Source: an uncultured Acidobacteriia bacterium (GTDB lineage: Bacteria; Acidobacteriota; Terriglobia; Bryobacterales; Bryobacteraceae). Taken from it: a stretch of DNA of 64,000 bases. Position numbers and translations under genes: made by a program. The notes beneath the pieces were generated by a model. It had not been told where the DNA came from and made no database searches. It saw only the letters and a program-made list of their open reading frames with translations. The stretch spans positions 1 through 64,000 of the forward strand of contig CAITIX010000068.1 in assembly GCA_903892565.1 (NCBI GenBank). Direction: 5' to 3'. This document shows positions 34,678-42,854 of the stretch, piece after piece (positions within the stretch are counted from its first letter, which is position 1; each line of letters begins with the position of its first letter).

Positions 34678-35421
34678 ATGGTCCGAAACAAAAGGCTATA
34701 TATCGAGGATCTGACCGTCAGCTTTGATGGCTTCAAGGCTCTCAATAAGCTCACGTTGTACGTGGAGCCGGGCGAGTTGCTGTGCATCATCGGCCCCAAC
34801 GGCGCGGGGAAGACCACCATGATGGATGTGATCACGGGAAAGACTCGTCCGCAGTCGGGAACAGCGTGGTTCGGCGAAGGCGTGAACCTGCTGGAGATGA
34901 GGGAGGCTGAAATCGTCGCTGCCGGAATCGGACGCAAATTTCAAAAGCCCACCGTATTCGAGCAATTGACGGTGTTCGAGAATCTGGAACTGGCGCTCGC
35001 CGGTACGCGGTCGTTCTGGAAGACACTGCGAGCGCGCATCTCGCCCGCGGAGCGGAAAAGAATTGATGAAGTGCTGGAGATCATCGGACTCACCGATCAG
35101 CGGTTTTCGCTGGGACGAATTTTGGCGCACGGACAGAAGCAATGGCTCGAAATCGGAATGCTGTTGATGCAGAATCCAGAACTTCTCCTGGTCGACGAGC
35201 CTGTCGCGGGCATGACGCCGCACGAGATAGAGCGCACCGCGCAGCTGCTGACGTCGCTCGCAGGGGAACACTCCGTCGTCGTCGTCGAGCACGACATGGC
35301 GTTTGTGCGCTCCATCGCAAAGCGCGTTACGGTTTTGCACGAAGGTTCCGTCATCGCCGAGGGCGACATGGACAAGGTGCAAAAAGATCCGAAGGTGAAA
35401 GAAGTGTATCTCGGCGAATGA
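34678..35421 (+). CDS. urtD: Urea ABC transporter ATPase UrtD
   Basis: A 247-residue ABC ATPase. Walker A GPNGAGKTT, the UrtD-typical DVITGKTRPQSG, the Q-loop GRKFQKPTVFEQLTVFENLELAL, a signature region at LGRILAHGQKQWLEIGM, Walker B LLLVDEPVAGMTP and the switch histidine in VVEHDMAFV are all visible. The signature is LAHGQKQ in place of LSGGQ, a known variant in this subfamily. The frame is open upstream, but the family starts near MVRNKRLYIEDL, so the ATG at 34678 is used. It works with UrtE on the cytosolic face. Confidence 0.93.
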   Translation: MVRNKRLYIEDLTVSFDGFKALNKLTLYVEPGELLCIIGPNGAGKTTMMDVITGKTRPQSGTAWFGEGVNLLEMREAEIVAAGIGRKFQKPTVFEQLTVFENLELALAGTRSFWKTLRARISPAERKRIDEVLEIIGLTDQRFSLGRILAHGQKQWLEIGMLLMQNPELLLVDEPVAGMTPHEIERTAQLLTSLAGEHSVVVVEHDMAFVRSIAKRVTVLHEGSVIAEGDMDKVQKDPKVKEVYLGE

Positions 35422-35447
35422 TGAATCATGGGTAATGGGGCGCGAGC

Positions 35448-36143
35448 GTGCTGAAGATTAAAACTCTCAACCAGTTCTACGGCGGCAGTCACACGTTGTG
35501 GGACGTGGATCTCGTCGTGCCGCCGGGTTCTCGGATGTGCCTGATGGGCCGCAATGGCATGGGGAAGACGACGCTTCTCAAGTGCATCATGGGGCTGCAT
35601 CCGGCGAGTTCCGGAAGCATCGAGTTCGACGGTGGAGAGCTACTCAAGCATCCCGCCGAGCAGCGTGCCAAGCTCGGCATTGGCTATGTGCCGCAAGGCC
35701 GTGAAATCTTCTCCCATTTAACCGTCGAAGAAAATCTGCGCGTGGGCTTGGGCGTGCGCAAGGGTGGTCCTCGCACGATCCCCAGCCGCATCTTCGATCT
35801 CTTTCCGGTATTGAAGAAGATGCTGAACCGCCGCGGCGGCGATCTTTCCGGCGGACAGCAACAGCAGTTGGCCATCGGCCGAGCTCTCGTGCTGGAGCCG
35901 AAGCTATTGATCCTGGACGAGCCCACCGAAGGGATTCAGCCGAACATCGTCCACGAAATCGGCGACATTATCCTTCGACTAAATCAAGAAGAAGGGCTCA
36001 CGGTACTTTTGGTCGAGCAGAAACTGCCGTTCGCACGTCGCGTCGCGAGCGAGTTCTGCATTCTCGACAAAGGCCGCCGCGTTGCCGCTGGCCCGATCGC
36101 GGATCTTACGGATGACGTCGTGCACGCGCATCTTAGTGTTTAA
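35448..36143 (+). CDS. urtE: Urea ABC transporter ATPase UrtE
   Basis: A 231-residue ABC ATPase with a GTG start. It shows LNQFYGGSHTLWDVDL, Walker A MGRNGMGKTT, KCIMGLHPASSG, the Q-loop VPQGREIFSHLTVEENL, the complete signature LSGGQQQQLAIGRAL, Walker B LLILDEPTEGIQPN and the switch histidine region LTVLLVEQKLPFARRV. The final switch residue appears as Q in VEQK, the usual form in LivF/UrtE proteins. It closes the urt operon, whose end converges on ureG at a 17-base gap. Confidence 0.94.
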   Translation: MLKIKTLNQFYGGSHTLWDVDLVVPPGSRMCLMGRNGMGKTTLLKCIMGLHPASSGSIEFDGGELLKHPAEQRAKLGIGYVPQGREIFSHLTVEENLRVGLGVRKGGPRTIPSRIFDLFPVLKKMLNRRGGDLSGGQQQQLAIGRALVLEPKLLILDEPTEGIQPNIVHEIGDIILRLNQEEGLTVLLVEQKLPFARRVASEFCILDKGRRVAAGPIADLTDDVVHAHLSV

Positions 36144-36160
36144 CGCCAGGTGTCTGGCGC

Positions 36161-36898
36161 TCAGCGGGAATGATCGTGCGAATGGCCGTCATGTGAATGG
36201 CCGTCGTGGGAATGCGAATGATCGTGAGCATGATCATGATCGTCCTCATCGTGGCTATGGCTGTGCGGGATAATCGGAGGCCTTCCGGACGCCGTCAAGC
36301 CCTTTGCCCGTTGTTCTTTCAACCATTCGATCACGCGATCCAGGCCTTCGCCCGTTTTCAGATTCGTAAACACAAAAGGCCGATCGCCGCGCTGGCGGCG
36401 CGTATCGCGATCCATCACTTCGAGCGAAGCGCCGACGTAGGGGGCGAGATCAATCTTGTTGATGACGAGAAGTCCGCTGCGCCTGATCCCGGGGCCGCCC
36501 TTGCGCGGGATCTTGTCGCCGCCCGAGACGTCAATGACGTAGATGAACGCGTCCACGAGCTCTGGGCTGAAGGCCGCAGCCAGATTATCGCCGCCGCTTT
36601 CGACGAAAATCAGTTCCAGCCCTTTGTGCGCGGCTTCCAGTTCGTCGATGGCATCGAGGTTCATCGAAGCGTCTTCGCGGATCGCGGCATGAGGACATCC
36701 TCCAGTTTCGACGCCCAGAACGCGATCCGCAGGAAGCGTTCCCTGGCGTAGTAGGAATTCGGCGTCTTCCTTCGTATAGATATCGTTCGTGACCACGCAC
36801 ATATTCACCCCCGGCCACAAACGCTTGCTGAGTTGATCTAATAGTGCAGTTTTGCCGCATCCAACTGGACCTGCAATGCCGACTCGATATGCTCTCAT
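36161..36898 (-). CDS. ureG: Urease accessory GTPase UreG with His-rich C-terminal tail
   Basis: A 245-residue SIMIBI GTPase that powers nickel insertion into urease. It has P-loop [25 protein letters not shown], the metal-binding CPH in [28 protein letters not shown], and the NKIDLAP specificity motif. The last 34 residues hold 14 histidines alternating with Asp/Ser ([26 protein letters not shown]). UreG proteins commonly carry a His-rich region at the N terminus, if at all. No ureE is present in this operon, so this tail may take over its nickel-binding role. A strong gaggag site precedes the ATG. Confidence 0.93.
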   Translation of the reverse strand: MRAYRVGIAGPVGCGKTALLDQLSKRLWPGVNMCVVTNDIYTKEDAEFLLRQGTLPADRVLGVETGGCPHAAIREDASMNLDAIDELEAAHKGLELIFVESGGDNLAAAFSPELVDAFIYVIDVSGGDKIPRKGGPGIRRSGLLVINKIDLAPYVGASLEVMDRDTRRQRGDRPFVFTNLKTGEGLDRVIEWLKEQRAKGLTASGRPPIIPHSHSHDEDDHDHAHDHSHSHDGHSHDGHSHDHSR

Positions 36899-36908
36899 GA
36901 TGCTCTCC

Positions 36909-38621
36909 TCAAAACAAAAAATATCGCTGTGCCATGGGAAGAACGTGCGCTGGTTCGCACGTCAATAATTCTCCATCGGCTCGAACTTCATAGGTCTCCG
37001 GATCAACGTCAATCCTGGGCGTCGCCGAATTGTGGATCATGTCGCGCTTGCCAATCTTCCGGCATCCTCGCACAGCCACAGCTCGCTTGTGGAATTTTTC
37101 GGCGATGCCCGCAGCGAGCGACGCTTCGGAAACAAACGTTACGGCAGTGGCCGCGGTAGCGCCTCCAAAAGATCCGAACATGGGGCGATAGATTACGGGC
37201 TGCGGCGTCGGAATCGACGCGTTGGCATCGCCCATGACGCTCCAGGCGATGAAGCCGCCCTTGACGATCATTTCCGGTTTCACGCCAAACATCGATGGCT
37301 TCCACAGCACCAGATCCGCGAGTTTGCCCGGCTCGATGGATCCCACTTCGTGCCCGATGCCATGCGTGATGGCCGGATTGATGGTGTACTTCGCGACATA
37401 GCGCTTCACGCGAGCGTTGTCATTGCGAGAGGAATCCTCGGGAAGCGCGCCCCGCTGCGTTTTCATTTTGTGAGCGGTTTGCCAGGTGCGCGTCACCACT
37501 TCGCCGATGCGGCCCATGGCCTGCGAATCGCTCGAGATCATACTGAAGACGCCCAGGTCGTGGAGGATGTCTTCTGCCGCGATCGTCTCGGGACGAATGC
37601 GGCTCTCGGCGAACGCAACGTCTTCGGGAACCAGAGGATTCAGGTGATGGCACACCATCAACATGTCGAGATGCTCGGCAATCGTGTTCACGGTGTAAGG
37701 CCGCGTCGGGTTCGTCGACGATGGCAAAACATGTGGCAGCGCGGCAATGCGAATGATATCGGGAGCGTGACCGCCTCCGGCGCCTTCCGTGTGATAGGTA
37801 TGAATGGCTCGGCCGGCGATGGCGGCAATTGTGTCTTCCACGAATCCGGCTTCGTTGATCGTGTCGGTGTGGATCGCCACCTGGACGTCCAGGTCTTCGG
37901 CCACACGCAGGCACGTGTCGATGGCAGCGGGCGTTGTGCCCCAATCCTCGTGCAGCTTTAATCCACAGGCTCCGGCTCGCACCTGTTCGATGAGAGGTTC
38001 GGCGGTGCTGGCATTTCCTTTGCCCAGAAATCCGAAGTTCATGGGCCATGCGTCGGCCGCTTCCAGCATGCGCGCCATGTTCCAGGCGCCGGGAGTGCAA
38101 GTGGTAGCCGCGGTCCCCGTCGCGGGTCCCGTGCCGCCGCCGATCATCGTCGTGATGCCATTGGAGAGAGCTTCGAAAATCTGCTGCGGAGAGATGAAGT
38201 GGATGTGGCTGTCGATGCCGCCCGCCGTCACGATCATGTTCTCTCCGGCGATGACTTCGGTGGACGCACCAACCACGAGTTCAGGATCCACGCCCTGCAT
38301 CGTGTCAGGGTTCCCCGCCTTACCGACCTTCACGATTCGTCCTTCGCGGATGCCGATATCGGCCTTCACGATGCCCCAGTGATCGATGATCAGCGCGTTG
38401 GTGATGACCAGATCCAACGCACCTTGGGCGCGTGTAGCTCGGGCGCTCTGCCCCATGCCGTCGCGGATGACCTTGCCGCCCCCAAACGTGATCTCGTCGC
38501 CATAAGAGGTGAAATCTTTTTCGACTTCAATGACCAGTTCAGTGTCGGCCAGCCGCACGCGATCGCCCTTGGTGGGACCGTACAGATCCGCATAGGTTCG
38601 TCTTTCAATGCTCAGGCTCAT
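36909..38621 (-). CDS. ureC: Urease alpha subunit
   Basis: The 570-residue catalytic subunit that hydrolyses urea to ammonia and carbamate with a binuclear nickel centre. Metal and active-site elements are all there: the His pair in [14 protein letters not shown], the carbamylated lysine in [45 protein letters not shown], the catalytic flap histidine in [10 protein letters not shown], and [14 protein letters not shown]. Its length is standard. It overlaps ureB by 4 bases and is 10 bases before ureG. Confidence 0.96.
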   Translation of the reverse strand: MSLSIERRTYADLYGPTKGDRVRLADTELVIEVEKDFTSYGDEITFGGGKVIRDGMGQSARATRAQGALDLVITNALIIDHWGIVKADIGIREGRIVKVGKAGNPDTMQGVDPELVVGASTEVIAGENMIVTAGGIDSHIHFISPQQIFEALSNGITTMIGGGTGPATGTAATTCTPGAWNMARMLEAADAWPMNFGFLGKGNASTAEPLIEQVRAGACGLKLHEDWGTTPAAIDTCLRVAEDLDVQVAIHTDTINEAGFVEDTIAAIAGRAIHTYHTEGAGGGHAPDIIRIAALPHVLPSSTNPTRPYTVNTIAEHLDMLMVCHHLNPLVPEDVAFAESRIRPETIAAEDILHDLGVFSMISSDSQAMGRIGEVVTRTWQTAHKMKTQRGALPEDSSRNDNARVKRYVAKYTINPAITHGIGHEVGSIEPGKLADLVLWKPSMFGVKPEMIVKGGFIAWSVMGDANASIPTPQPVIYRPMFGSFGGATAATAVTFVSEASLAAGIAEKFHKRAVAVRGCRKIGKRDMIHNSATPRIDVDPETYEVRADGELLTCEPAHVLPMAQRYFLF

Positions 38622-38944
38622 TTGTTTCCCTTGCCTTGGTGCCCCAGCACGACGCGCTCACCCGCGAATTCCACCAAGTGAACTTCCTTTTCTTCGCCCG
38701 GCTCAAACCTCACCGAAGTTCCCGCGGGGATGTTTAGGCGCATGCCGCGCGCGGCTTCTCGATTAAATGCGAGCGCGTTGTTGACTTCGTAAAAGTGATA
38801 GTGGCTGCCCACCTGCACCGGACGATCGCCCGTCTGCCGCACGACCAGCTTTACGGTCTTGCGCCCGACGTTTGCGGCGATGGGGGCGGACTCAAGGAAA
38901 TATTCTCCGGGCTTCATCATCGTGGCCTCACTGAATGGGATCAT
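38618..38944 (-). CDS. ureB: Urease beta subunit
   Basis: A 108-residue separate beta subunit with the usual [10 protein letters not shown] start and the core [50 protein letters not shown]. It assembles with UreA and UreC into the (abc)3 urease. The ORF starts [15 protein letters not shown], so the family-typical start may be one of the internal ATGs around residue 9-10. It overlaps ureA by 17 bases. Confidence 0.94.
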   Translation of the reverse strand: MIPFSEATMMKPGEYFLESAPIAANVGRKTVKLVVRQTGDRPVQVGSHYHFYEVNNALAFNREAARGMRLNIPAGTSVRFEPGEEKEVHLVEFAGERVVLGHQGKGNK

Positions 38945-39230
38945 GTACGGTCACAAGCTTTGTGCCGTCTGGAAAGGTAGCTTCCACTTGGACTTCGTGG
39001 ATCATACTGGCGATGCCGTCCATCACATCTTCGGCGTTCAATACCGTGGCGCCCAAGGTCATGATTTCGGCGACGGTCTTGCCGTCCCTGGCCCATTCCA
39101 GGATTTCGGCGGTGATGATCGCCACGGCTTCCGGATAGTTCAGCTTCAGGCCCCGCGCCCGCCGTCGCCGGGCGACATCTGCGGCGACGTAAATCATCAG
39201 ACGCTCCTGCTCTCGAAGTGTCAGATGCAT
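38928..39230 (-). CDS. ureA: Urease gamma subunit
   Basis: The 100-residue small subunit, with [40 protein letters not shown], the typical [14 protein letters not shown], and [37 protein letters not shown]. It is a structural part of the urease trimer. The standalone form (UreA, UreB, UreC separate) is the general bacterial arrangement. It is 34 bases downstream of ureD. Confidence 0.95.
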   Translation of the reverse strand: MHLTLREQERLMIYVAADVARRRRARGLKLNYPEAVAIITAEILEWARDGKTVAEIMTLGATVLNAEDVMDGIASMIHEVQVEATFPDGTKLVTVHDPIQ

Positions 39231-39264
39231 CGTTCCTCCTCGTAACTACGTAATGCAGCATCCA

Positions 39265-40149
39265 TCAGTAAATCTTTCTCGGCGGGACGGCGACTTCCCC
39301 AATGACAGCGAGCCGCGCGGCGTTCCAGAATTCGATCAGCGCTTGGTGGAGAAAACATCCAGTCATGCTCAAGCCGCGCACCACTAGTCCATCGGATGTG
39401 AGCGTGCTCACACCCCACACGGATTGCCCTGGACGCGTTCGCTTTTGGGCGATCTCCGTCAATCGCTCTTCGAGAGCCCGCCACAGTGCGGGAGACCGTC
39501 CCTCCTGCGCGATGCATAGGTTCGCAACGTGCGTGTACGTAAACATCCGCACGGCTGCTGCCAGATCCTTCCCCTTGGGCTCCAGAACGAAGTCCTCGCG
39601 CAGGATCTGCCGCGGCCCGGCATAGACTTGCGTTTTCAGACGCAGCCGCTCGAACGCGAAACGCTCGCCCGCGGCCAGCCTTCCAGGTGCAAGAACCTCC
39701 CACCAAAACAGAGTCGCGCCGCGGCCCAAGCGAATTTCGGTGCTCTGCCTGTGGCGCGATCCGGCATACGGGATCACCGTATCGGGAAGATATTCCAGCA
39801 GAGCGCCGTCGCCCACCGCGAATCGAGAAATTTGTTCGGAGTCTTCGGCTCCCGCGCGATGACGATACAGGCGAGTGGCTCCCGTGGTGGTAATCTGCGC
39901 CGCGGCTCCCTCTTCGACTTCCACTAGCAACTCCAATCGATCGCCCGCCAGCACGCCACCCGAAACGTTGTGCAAATGGACCAGCTTGCCCGCATGGGGA
40001 AGATCGAACGCGCGCACAACCTTCCACGGAGGGTCCTGCCGCCGCACGCGAAATCGTTCTCGTTGGAAGCATAGGTTCAGCTGATGAACAGACGCGTCTC
40101 GATCGACTGGTGGCGCATCGACGCCAACTCCAGGAATGGACTGAAGCAC
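39265..40149 (-). CDS. ureD: Urease accessory protein UreD (UreH)
   Basis: A urease accessory protein that with UreF and UreG forms the complex that loads nickel onto apo-urease. It shows the UreD landmarks LPHAGKLVHLHNVSGGVLAGDRLELLVEVE, ATRLYRHRAG and FLPDTVIPYAG-like (LEYLPDTVIPYAGSRHRQ). An ATG at 40176 gives 303 residues, but the run ggaggaggt (40150-40158 complement) lies seven bases before an in-frame GTG at 40149, a much better site, giving 294 residues. The gene overlaps ureF by about 73 bases, or 100 bases with the ATG. Confidence 0.88.
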   Translation of the reverse strand: MLQSIPGVGVDAPPVDRDASVHQLNLCFQRERFRVRRQDPPWKVVRAFDLPHAGKLVHLHNVSGGVLAGDRLELLVEVEEGAAAQITTTGATRLYRHRAGAEDSEQISRFAVGDGALLEYLPDTVIPYAGSRHRQSTEIRLGRGATLFWWEVLAPGRLAAGERFAFERLRLKTQVYAGPRQILREDFVLEPKGKDLAAAVRMFTYTHVANLCIAQEGRSPALWRALEERLTEIAQKRTRPGQSVWGVSTLTSDGLVVRGLSMTGCFLHQALIEFWNAARLAVIGEVAVPPRKIY

Positions 40150-40739
40150 GAAACCTCCTCCGATAGAGATGCGCAAACAATCGCGGGTTTAAGATTCCAC
40201 ATGATCCGGCTTGCGGCCACCTGCCCTAGCGGCATCAGGCGCTGACAGCAGGAAACTAATCCGGTGATCGATTGATTCAAGTATGCAAGGGCCACAGCGT
40301 CAATAGGGATGCCAAACGCGGCGCCCGCGGCGCCAAACGCAATGCAGTAATGTAAATTGTTTTCGAGAAACGGTTGCTCCACCATCGCGTTTACCAGTTC
40401 GGCGAAGCGGCGTCCCAGCTTGAGGCTGGCGTCGCGAGAGTCGCGTGCAAGTTTGCGGGCGCTCATTTCGTCGCTCAGCGCTTTCAGGTGCAAGCTGTGC
40501 CAAGCCTTGCGGACGAAGGCGGCATCGAGTGCTCCGACCTCCTCCAAATAGGCGAGAAGGAACGTCTCAATATCAGGAGGCGTCAGGACTCGTTCTTCGG
40601 CCAAAGTCTCCAACCCGAAGGAGTGTGACGCGCTGCCGATGGGGAGCGCCGAATCGGCCAATTGCAGCAGGCGCAGAAGCCCGATTTCTCCCATGTGCAT
40701 CGTGCGGGAGCCCGCGATTTGCGCTGGAGCTTTGGACAT
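40077..40739 (-). CDS. ureF: Urease accessory protein UreF
   Basis: A 220-residue helical UreF, which together with UreD bridges UreG to urease during nickel insertion. Landmarks are LLRLLQLADSALPIGSASHSFGLETLAEE, AARDSRD-type acidic/basic helices, and the C-terminal GLVSCCQRLMPLGQVAASRIMW. The frame is open upstream to 40802; the ATG at 40739, downstream of aaaggag, gives the usual UreF length. It is the first gene of the minus-strand urease operon ureF-D-A-B-C-G. No ureE or ureJ is in the operon. Confidence 0.9.
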   Translation of the reverse strand: MSKAPAQIAGSRTMHMGEIGLLRLLQLADSALPIGSASHSFGLETLAEERVLTPPDIETFLLAYLEEVGALDAAFVRKAWHSLHLKALSDEMSARKLARDSRDASLKLGRRFAELVNAMVEQPFLENNLHYCIAFGAAGAAFGIPIDAVALAYLNQSITGLVSCCQRLMPLGQVAASRIMWNLKPAIVCASLSEEVSCFSPFLELASMRHQSIETRLFIS

Positions 40740-40832
40740 CGTGTTGTTGTCACTCCTTTCACGTCGGCAACACAGGTGATTCTGAATGGCGACGGAGTGC
40801 AAGACGCGACGGGGCGGTGAAACAGCATGGCG

Positions 40833-40850
40833 GGATCGTTGCAGCGATCC
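40833..40850. promoter_or_regulatory. Perfect 6-bp inverted repeat in the ureF/cpaA divergent gap
   Basis: ggatcg (40833-40838) and cgatcc (40845-40850) frame ttgcag. It sits about 95 bases before the ureF start and 155 bases before cpaA and may be an operator or a small hairpin. Weak evidence on its own. Confidence 0.3.
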
Positions 40851-40884
40851 TAGCGAGGCATGCCTAAGGAACTAGCTTATCATT

Positions 40885-40916
40885 CTGATAGACCCGCGAC
40901 CTGATAGACCCGCGAC
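40885..40916. repeat. Exact 16-bp tandem duplication upstream of cpaA
   Basis: ctgatagacccgcgac occurs at 40885-40900 and again directly at 40901-40916. It lies in the 266-base gap between ureF and cpaA. It may be a slipped-strand duplication or a pair of protein-binding sites. Confidence 0.85.
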
Positions 40917-41005
40917 GATGGCAAAATCGTCGTCCACGCTCGCTCCGCCGCGCTATACTCACGACTGGCACGGGGCCCTGGAGTAATAACGAGCCCTGCG
41001 AGCGC

Positions 41006-41551
41006 ATGAGCAATCCCCCAGCTGTCATACAGGCTTTCCTCCTTCTGCTGGTCTTCGCCGCCGCAGCCTGGGACATCCGTTTCCGGCGAATTCCAAATTG
41101 GCTAAGTTTGGCCGGGGTACTGTTGGGGATCGGTCTGAACAGTTTTCTTTATGAAGTTCACGGGCTGGAAACGTCGCTCAAAGGCATGGGAATCGCCCTA
41201 CTCATTTACCTCCCTTTGTATTTTCTCCGCGGCATCGGAGCCGGCGACGTCAAACTCATGACGGCCGTCGGAGCAATGGTAGGAGCGCAGAACTGGCTGG
41301 TCATCTTCATCCTGACATCCGTGTTTGGAGCATTCGCCGCGCTGGTAGTGATCGCCCGCAGGGGACTTGTTCGCCGGACGTTCCACAACATCCTGCTCAT
41401 CTTTACGAGTCTGAGCGCCCGCCAAGCGCCGTACCGGCAAAGTCCCGAATTAGACGTGCGAAGTAATCAGGGAACACGGCTGCCCCATGCAGTGGCGATC
41501 GCCTGTGGCTCGCTCGGCTTTCTGGTCGCGGCAGCGCGCGCCGCAAAATGA
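41006..41551 (+). CDS. cpaA: Tad pilus prepilin peptidase CpaA (TadV)
   Basis: An A24-family aspartic peptidase of 181 residues with about five membrane helices. Both catalytic aspartates are visible: in AAWDIRFRRIPNWL (Asp23) and in RGIGAGDVKLMTAVGA (the G-x-G-D-x-K/R motif). It lacks the N-methylase domain of PilD, as Tad peptidases do. It should trim the leader from the Flp pilin encoded at 52594. It is on the plus strand, facing away from ureF and towards the Tad operon. Confidence 0.92.
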   Translation: MSNPPAVIQAFLLLLVFAAAAWDIRFRRIPNWLSLAGVLLGIGLNSFLYEVHGLETSLKGMGIALLIYLPLYFLRGIGAGDVKLMTAVGAMVGAQNWLVIFILTSVFGAFAALVVIARRGLVRRTFHNILLIFTSLSARQAPYRQSPELDVRSNQGTRLPHAVAIACGSLGFLVAAARAAK

Positions 41552-41704
41552 AAGCCGACACAGCACAAGCTGTTCCCGTTCTTGTTACACTACTCCAAGC
41601 GCGAGACAGAGTTGCTGCTCGCGAAAAAAGTAATCCGTGGACATTCTTTTCTGTACGAATAAATCGGGACTTCGGCGTCATTCAATAGAGCTCGGGCCTG
41701 ACAG

Positions 41705-41718
41705 GAAACACGTGTTTC
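41705..41718. promoter_or_regulatory. 14-bp perfect palindrome upstream of a small ORF
   Basis: gaaacacgtgtttc is perfectly self-complementary and lies 53 bases before the start of the 38-residue ORF. Its size and symmetry fit a repressor or activator site. The surrounding stretch 41552-41770 shows no other feature. Confidence 0.4.
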
Positions 41719-41770
41719 GGGCTAGAGCGCGCTAAAGAAACGACTGAGATCAAGAAAGCAGGAGGCGAAC

Positions 41771-41887
41771 ATGGACTCGCAACAGATTCTCCAAGTGGGG
41801 TGTGCGGTCTTTTCGGTGTTGTGCGTGGTGGTTGTTATCATGAGGCGCAACGCGAAAAAGAAGAAGGACACGTCTGACGACTTTTAA
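41771..41887 (+). CDS. 38-residue single-helix membrane microprotein
   Basis: The frame MDSQQILQVG, then a hydrophobic helix (CAVFSVLCVVVVIM) and a basic tail (RRNAKKKKDTSDDF), ends at TAA 41885-41887. A perfect aggagg (41760-41765) lies six bases before the ATG, so translation is very likely. The tail of positive residues puts the C terminus inside the cell. I recognise no family. It sits between cpaA and tadC at the end of the Tad locus and may be an accessory membrane factor of it, but that is only position-based. Confidence 0.6.
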   Translation: MDSQQILQVGCAVFSVLCVVVVIMRRNAKKKKDTSDDF

Positions 41888-41921
41888 CGCTGGTGTCTTC
41901 TGATGCCCGCTCCGCGCCGAT

Positions 41922-42854
41922 CTAGTGGGGCGCGCCGATGCCTCCGCGAAGCCCCGAAAGCACGCTAAGCAGGCCCGGAACCAGCGTGATCACGAAGAGC
42001 GCCGGCAGGATAAAGAGCACGATCGGGAAAAGCATCTTGATGCCGGCCTTTGCCACGGTGGCTTCGGCGCGCAAGCGGCGGCGCATGCGCAGGGAATCGG
42101 CATAGACGGTCAACGCCTGGGACAGACTGGTGCCGAAACGCTCGCTCTGGATGATCATCGCAGACAGCGACTTGATATCCTCAATCCCCGTGCGCCGAAC
42201 CAGTTGCGAAAACGCTTTGGCGCGCTCCTGCCCGGCTTTCACCTGCATCACTACCGTGGCGAACTCGGCCGACAGTTCTGGATAGATAAATTTCATCTCT
42301 TCGCTCACGCGCAGCATAGCTTGGTCGAGCGAAAGCCCGGTCCCGAGGACGATGCCCAGCAAGTCCACCGAATCCGGCAACGCGTCCTGCAGTTTCTGGC
42401 GATACCGACGCACCATCCGATGCAGCACTTGTTGCGGCAGCAGCCAGCCGAGGATCAGAGCCGCCACGATGCCCGTAAACTTCGACACGAATTCGTTGTT
42501 CCACTGCAGGTACAGCATCCCGGCGACAAGCGCGAGCAAGAACATCACTTGAAAGAGACAGTAAACTACCAGCGCTTGCTTCCGGCGGACGCCGGCATGG
42601 GCCAACTCCTTCTCTGTCTCTTTGAGCCAGTCCTCGCCGCCCGGTATCAGACTGATCATGTACAGCGCATTGTTGAGAATGCCACCGCCGCGCCGCCGCG
42701 ACACGCCGGTAACAGCCGCCCCGGTGAGAGCCTGCAACTCCTCCAGACGATCCTGCAGCGGATCTTCCTGATCGCGAAACAACTCGACGCCAGACCAGAG
42801 GAGGGCCGACAGGGTCGTCGCCGCAAGCACGAAAAAGAGAAGGAGAACGAGCAT
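41922..42854 (-). CDS. tadC: Tad inner-membrane protein TadC
   Basis: A 310-residue type II secretion F-domain protein. Two large membrane segments near residues 90-125 and 270-300 flank a cytosolic helical domain (PDSVDLLGIVLGTGLSLDQAMLRVSEEM and FSQLVRRTGIEDIKSLSAMIIQSERFGTSLSQAL), both typical of the T2SSF fold. It is the partner of TadB under the ATPase CpaF. It is last in the minus-strand operon and shares one base with tadB. Confidence 0.92.
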   Translation of the reverse strand: MLVLLLFFVLAATTLSALLWSGVELFRDQEDPLQDRLEELQALTGAAVTGVSRRRGGGILNNALYMISLIPGGEDWLKETEKELAHAGVRRKQALVVYCLFQVMFLLALVAGMLYLQWNNEFVSKFTGIVAALILGWLLPQQVLHRMVRRYRQKLQDALPDSVDLLGIVLGTGLSLDQAMLRVSEEMKFIYPELSAEFATVVMQVKAGQERAKAFSQLVRRTGIEDIKSLSAMIIQSERFGTSLSQALTVYADSLRMRRRLRAEATVAKAGIKMLFPIVLFILPALFVITLVPGLLSVLSGLRGGIGAPH

